From contig CALGFL010000233.1 in NCBI GenBank assembly GCA_937881145.1, positions 1 to 7,108 on the forward strand: DNA of 7,108 nucleotides, given 5' to 3'. Below, piece by piece: positions 5,931 to 7,108 of this stretch (position 1 is the first letter of the stretch; the number at the start of each line of letters is the position of its first letter). A program made the position numbers and the translations under genes. A model generated the notes under the pieces. The model was not told where the DNA came from, made no database searches, and saw only the letters and a list, made by a program, of their open reading frames with translations. The DNA is from an uncultured Bordetella sp. (lineage in GTDB: Bacteria; Pseudomonadota; Gammaproteobacteria; Burkholderiales; Burkholderiaceae_B).

Positions 5931-6643
5931 GCATACCCGCGCTACAGATCACCGGACTGCACGCCTGGTACGGCGAATCGCACATCCTGCACGGCGTCGA
6001 CCTCGAGGTCGGCCAGGGCGAAGTCGTGACGCTGCTGGGCCGCAACGGCGCGGGCCGCACCACCACCATGCGCGCCATCCTCGGCCTGACCGGCACGCGC
6101 AAGGGTTCGGTGCGCATCCACGGCACCGAATCGATCGGCATGTCCACGCACAAGATCGCGCACCTGGGCGTGGGCTACTGCCCCGAAGAGCGCGGCATCT
6201 TCGCCAGCCTGTCGTGCGAGGAAAACCTGCTGCTGCCTCCGCCGCTGGCCACTTCGGTGCCCGGCAGCGGCATGTCGCTGACCGAAATCTACGACATGTT
6301 CCCCAACCTGCTCGAGCGGCGCAATTCGCCGGGCACGCGCCTGTCGGGCGGCGAGCAGCAGATGCTGGCCGTGGCCCGCATCCTGCGCACCGGCGCCAAT
6401 CTGCTCCTGCTCGACGAAATCTCCGAAGGCCTGGCGCCCGTCATCGTGCAGGCGCTGGCCCGCATGATCACTGCGCTCAAGGCGCGCGGCTACACCATCG
6501 TCATGGTGGAACAGAATTTCCGCTTCGCCGCGCCGCTGGCCGATCGCTTCTACGTCATGGAGCACGGCCAGATCGTCGAGCACTTCGAGGCGTCGCAGCT
6601 CGAAGCGAAACAAGATACGCTTCACCAATTGCTCGGCGTCTGA
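5927..6643 (+). CDS. livF: HAAT-type ABC transporter ATPase, LivF-like
   Basis: The second ATPase of the importer, 238 residues, the usual LivF length. Walker A reads GRNGAGRTT (38-46), with Arg44 where Lys is nearly invariant. The Q-loop region is CPEERG, matching the VPEGR form of LivF, which also lacks Gln. The signature LSGGEQQ (139-145) is canonical. Walker B is LLLLDEISEG with catalytic Glu164 and Ile in place of the usual Pro. The H-loop position is Gln195 (VEQN), as in E. coli LivF. The ATG overlaps the livG TGA, and the ribosome binding site is the AAGGGGGG run at 5913-5920, six bases before the start. LivF should pair with LivG on a LivHM-type permease that is not in this window. 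Confidence 0.92.
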   Translation: MSIPALQITGLHAWYGESHILHGVDLEVGQGEVVTLLGRNGAGRTTTMRAILGLTGTRKGSVRIHGTESIGMSTHKIAHLGVGYCPEERGIFASLSCEENLLLPPPLATSVPGSGMSLTEIYDMFPNLLERRNSPGTRLSGGEQQMLAVARILRTGANLLLLDEISEGLAPVIVQALARMITALKARGYTIVMVEQNFRFAAPLADRFYVMEHGQIVEHFEASQLEAKQDTLHQLLGV

Positions 6644-6664
6644 TCGCCACGGCAATCGCAAACC

Positions 6665-6684
6665 GCCGGCGAACCCGGCTTCTT
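6665..6684 (+). other. Small GC hairpin between livF and the binding-protein gene
   Basis: GCCGG (6665-6669) and CCGGC (6675-6679) can form a five-pair stem with loop CGAAC, followed by TTCTT. It lies in the 57-bp gap and might modestly attenuate transcription or protect an mRNA end, giving different amounts of ATPase and binding protein. The stem is short and the T-run is broken, so it is not a convincing terminator. Confidence 0.2.
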
Positions 6685-6700
6685 ACAACCAGGAGACAGC

Positions 6701-7108
6701 ATGAAACTACGCAACCTGACAGCAGCCCTTGCCATGGCGGGTCTGAGCCTGACCGGTCTGGCGGCCCATGCCGGCACCATGGCCGACGTCGTGAAGATCG
6801 GTTTTATCAGCGATATGTCGGGCGTGTACGCCGACGATGACGGCCCGGGAGGCGCCACCGCCATCCAGATGGCCATCGACGATTTCGGCGGTACCGTCAA
6901 CGGCAAGAAGATCGAACTGCTCACCGCCGACCACCAGAACAAAGCCGACATCGGCGCCGCGAAAGCGCGCGAATGGATGGACCAGCAGCACCTCGACCTG
7001 CTGATCGGCGGAACGAACGCGGGCGTCAACCTGGCGATGAACGCGGCCGCTGCTGAAAAGCACAAGATCTTCATCAGCGTCGGCGCCGGCGCGGCCGACC
7101 GGACCACC
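6701..7108 (+). CDS. Periplasmic substrate-binding protein, LivK-like, 3' end beyond window
   Basis: The first 136 residues of a type I periplasmic binding protein (Peripla_BP_6/LivK family, usually around 380-400 residues). A Sec signal peptide is clear: MKLRN, a hydrophobic core to about residue 22, and an AHA cleavage site after residue 24. The mature part starts with VVKIGFISDMSGVYADDDGPGG, typical of the first beta strand and ligand loop. It is followed by AIQMAIDDFGG, IELLTADHQNKADI and a LLIGGTNAGVNLAM segment. AGGAG at 6691-6695 sits five bases before the ATG. The SDMSGVYAD and ADHQNKADIG pattern is shared, as I recall, with a branch that includes aromatic-acid binders as well as amino acid binders, so leucine should not be assumed. 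It probably belongs with livG and livF. Confidence 0.9.
   Translation, partial: MKLRNLTAALAMAGLSLTGLAAHAGTMADVVKIGFISDMSGVYADDDGPGGATAIQMAIDDFGGTVNGKKIELLTADHQNKADIGAAKAREWMDQQHLDLLIGGTNAGVNLAMNAAAAEKHKIFISVGAGAADRTT

Noticed and set aside
5927..6643. livF as a pseudogene because of the altered Walker A
   Set aside because: The frame is intact at the usual length, other motifs are preserved, and the change is a conservative Lys-to-Arg substitution that I recall in related proteins.

Overview
The window looks like chromosomal DNA from a GC-rich betaproteobacterium, most likely of the Alcaligenaceae (Bordetella/Achromobacter type). This rests on the high GC content, the Ralstonia-type intracellular PHB depolymerase, the character of the ferredoxin and transporter proteins, and a G/C-run repeat of a kind I associate with Burkholderiales. 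No database search was run, so the placement is an inference.

Layout. Positions 1-928 (minus strand) hold most of pncB (nicotinate phosphoribosyltransferase); its 3' end lies beyond the window. About 170 bp of divergent intergenic DNA separates it from a plus-strand series. First come fdxA (seven-iron ferredoxin) and fpr (ferredoxin-NADP+ reductase), placed stop-to-start with no gap. Next is a 215-bp gap ending in an AT-rich, dyad-rich promoter-like stretch, followed by phaZ (intracellular PHB depolymerase). An RnfB-like multi-cluster ferredoxin gene overlaps the phaZ stop codon, and nth (endonuclease III) follows 40 bp later. A 135-bp gap carries a tandem 18-bp repeat and an AT-rich box. The right end is a HAAT-type (branched-chain amino acid family) ABC transporter: livG and livF overlap by ATGA, and the start of a LivK-like binding protein runs off the right edge.

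How the genes fit together. FdxA and Fpr form a direct redox pair exchanging electrons with NADPH. PhaZ mobilises stored polyester and is probably translationally coupled to a soluble RnfB-type ferredoxin. Nth is an Fe-S DNA glycosylase, and its pairing with an rnf-family gene echoes the rnf/rsx-nth order of enterobacteria. LivG and LivF are the cytoplasmic ATPases of an importer whose permeases are not in the window and are probably downstream.

Nothing here is a clear undescribed system: no phage, CRISPR, insertion sequence, toxin-antitoxin pair, tRNA or rRNA was recognised. The most interesting details are the asymmetric LivG/LivF ATP sites (LivF has Arg in place of the Walker A Lys), a repeat-like element that forms the LivG tail and the livF ribosome binding site, the tandem 18-bp repeat before livG, the nested dyads before phaZ, and the anchorless RnfB away from any visible Rnf complex.
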